Shown here: positions 6,937 through 7,491 of the stretch, piece after piece
How positions within the stretch are numbered: position 1 is the stretch's first letter
Layout of the letters: the number at the start of each line of letters is the position of its first letter
Source of the DNA: an uncultured Collinsella sp.
GTDB taxonomy: Bacteria > Actinomycetota > Coriobacteriia > Coriobacteriales > Coriobacteriaceae
Direction: 5' to 3'
DNA length: 7,491 nucleotides
Assembly: GCA_902490095.1 (NCBI GenBank)
Contig: CABUCQ010000108.1
Coordinates: forward strand, 1 to 7,491
Position numbers and translations under genes: made by a program
The notes under the pieces: model-generated
Told to the model about the DNA's origin: nothing
What the model saw: only the letters and a program-made list of their open reading frames with translations
Database searches by the model: none

Positions 6937-7490
6937 TTCGGGCCGCCTGGGCGCGTGATCTGGTAGAGCAGCGCGTTCATAATGGCGGCCGCCACGGTCG
7001 AGCCGCCCTTGCGACCCCTCGCGACGATGGCCGGCACGCGTCGCGCGAGTAGCTCCTCTTTCGCCTCGACCACGTTCACAAACCCGACCGGCACCCCAAC
7101 GACGAGCGCGGGCGCGATCTTCCCCGCGTCCATGAGCTCGGCGAGGCGCAGAAGTGCTGTGGGAGCGTTGCCGACGGCCACGATGAGCGGACCCTCGATG
7201 CCGCAAGCTTTGTCCATGCTCGCAACGGCGCGAGTCGTGCCCGCGGCGCGCGCAGCCGCGGCGACATCAGGGTCGGCCATGTAGCACACGGTCTTGCAGC
7301 CGAGCTTCGCGAGCGCGGGCTTGCTTATGCCTGCGAGCGCCATGTTCGTGTCGGTGAGCACCGTGGCCCCTGCGCGCAGTGCGTCGAGCGCACAGTGCGC
7401 GGCGTCATGGGTGAACACGAGGGAATCGGCGTACGAGAAGTCAGCAGTGGTGTGGATGACGCGCTTCACGACGGGCTCTTCGAGCGGCGG
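6933..7490 (-). CDS. cbiC: Precorrin-8X methylmutase (cobalt-precorrin-8 methylmutase); 5' end outside window
   Basis: Moves a methyl group from C-11 to C-12 of (cobalt-)precorrin-8, giving (cobalt-)hydrogenobyrinate/cobyrinate, the last ring-rearranging step of corrin formation. The visible 185 residues cover most of a protein of about 210. Motifs: VVKRVIHTTADFSYAD, whose His (visible residue 13) matches the catalytic His of the family; TDTNMALAGI; VGNAPTALLRL; VPVGFVNVVEAKEEL; and GRKGGSTVAAAIMNALLY near the end. The frame stays open to the right edge with family-like sequence (PPLEEPVVKR), so the GTG at 7467-7469 is an internal Val codon and roughly 25 N-terminal residues are missing. The stop overlaps the reductase start by 4 bases, indicating one operon reading leftward. 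Further cobalamin genes are expected beyond 7491. Symbol cobH applies to the aerobic pathway name. Confidence 0.94.
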   Translation of the reverse strand, partial: PPLEEPVVKRVIHTTADFSYADSLVFTHDAAHCALDALRAGATVLTDTNMALAGISKPALAKLGCKTVCYMADPDVAAAARAAGTTRAVASMDKACGIEGPLIVAVGNAPTALLRLAELMDAGKIAPALVVGVPVGFVNVVEAKEELLARRVPAIVARGRKGGSTVAAAIMNALLYQITRPGGPK

Positions 7491-7491
7491 G

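Noticed and set aside
6937..7206. Upstream extension of the precorrin-6A reductase to 7206
   Set aside because: The extra 90 residues are an Arg/Gly-rich shadow of the methylmutase gene in another frame. The GTG at 6936 overlaps the preceding stop and gives the normal family length.
7467..7469. GTG at 7469 as start of the methylmutase
   Set aside because: The frame stays open to the window edge with family-like residues (PPLEEPVV), and the catalytic His would be only five residues from the start; the true start is outside the window.
1..7491. CRISPR array, tRNA, rRNA or complete insertion sequence
   Set aside because: No regularly spaced repeats, tRNA-like cloverleaf, rRNA-like sequence or intact transposase gene was seen on either strand by eye.

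Overview
The window looks like a chromosomal segment from a fairly high-GC actinobacterium. Gene content and style suggest the Coriobacteriia, possibly a Collinsella-like gut organism. That is inference from the iron-sulfur serine dehydratase, the PG-binding/YkuD transpeptidase, the MacAB/Ykn-like exporter and the codon use; no search was possible.

Layout. (1) 1-515: 3' end of an L-serine ammonia-lyase gene (sdaA alpha-type), closed by a clear intrinsic terminator at 534-560. (2) 602-2398: a -10 box, then a membrane-anchored L,D-transpeptidase that cross-links peptidoglycan. (3) 2467-2496: a strong hairpin, then a tightly coupled three-gene exporter operon (2531-5951): an HlyD/MacA-like adaptor, a MacB-type ATPase, and a MacB/FtsX-type permease. 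The genes overlap by 1 and 4 bases. (4) 5952-6162: a convergent gap without an intact gene. It holds a 17-base inverted repeat with a smaller palindrome in its loop and, on the minus strand, a short fragment that resembles an IS21-family IstA transposase. (5) 6163-7491, minus strand: two cobalamin-ring genes, precorrin-8X methylmutase (cbiC/cobH, start beyond the window) and precorrin-6A reductase (cbiJ/cobK), overlapping by 4 bases.

How the parts work together. The transpeptidase and the exporter are both cell-envelope functions but appear to be separate transcription units. The adaptor, ATPase and permease should form one ABC export complex of the YknXYZ/MacAB kind; its substrate cannot be read from the sequence. 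The two cobalamin genes encode nearby steps of corrin-ring synthesis and are probably the end of a longer cluster entering from the right edge.

No wholly new system was recognised. The most interesting stretch is the 5952-6162 junction: a palindromic element, a transposase remnant and a visible change in base composition coincide there, which suggests past rearrangement or acquisition of the cobalamin block, or possibly an assembly join. The cysteine-rich tail of the serine dehydratase is a second point worth checking.
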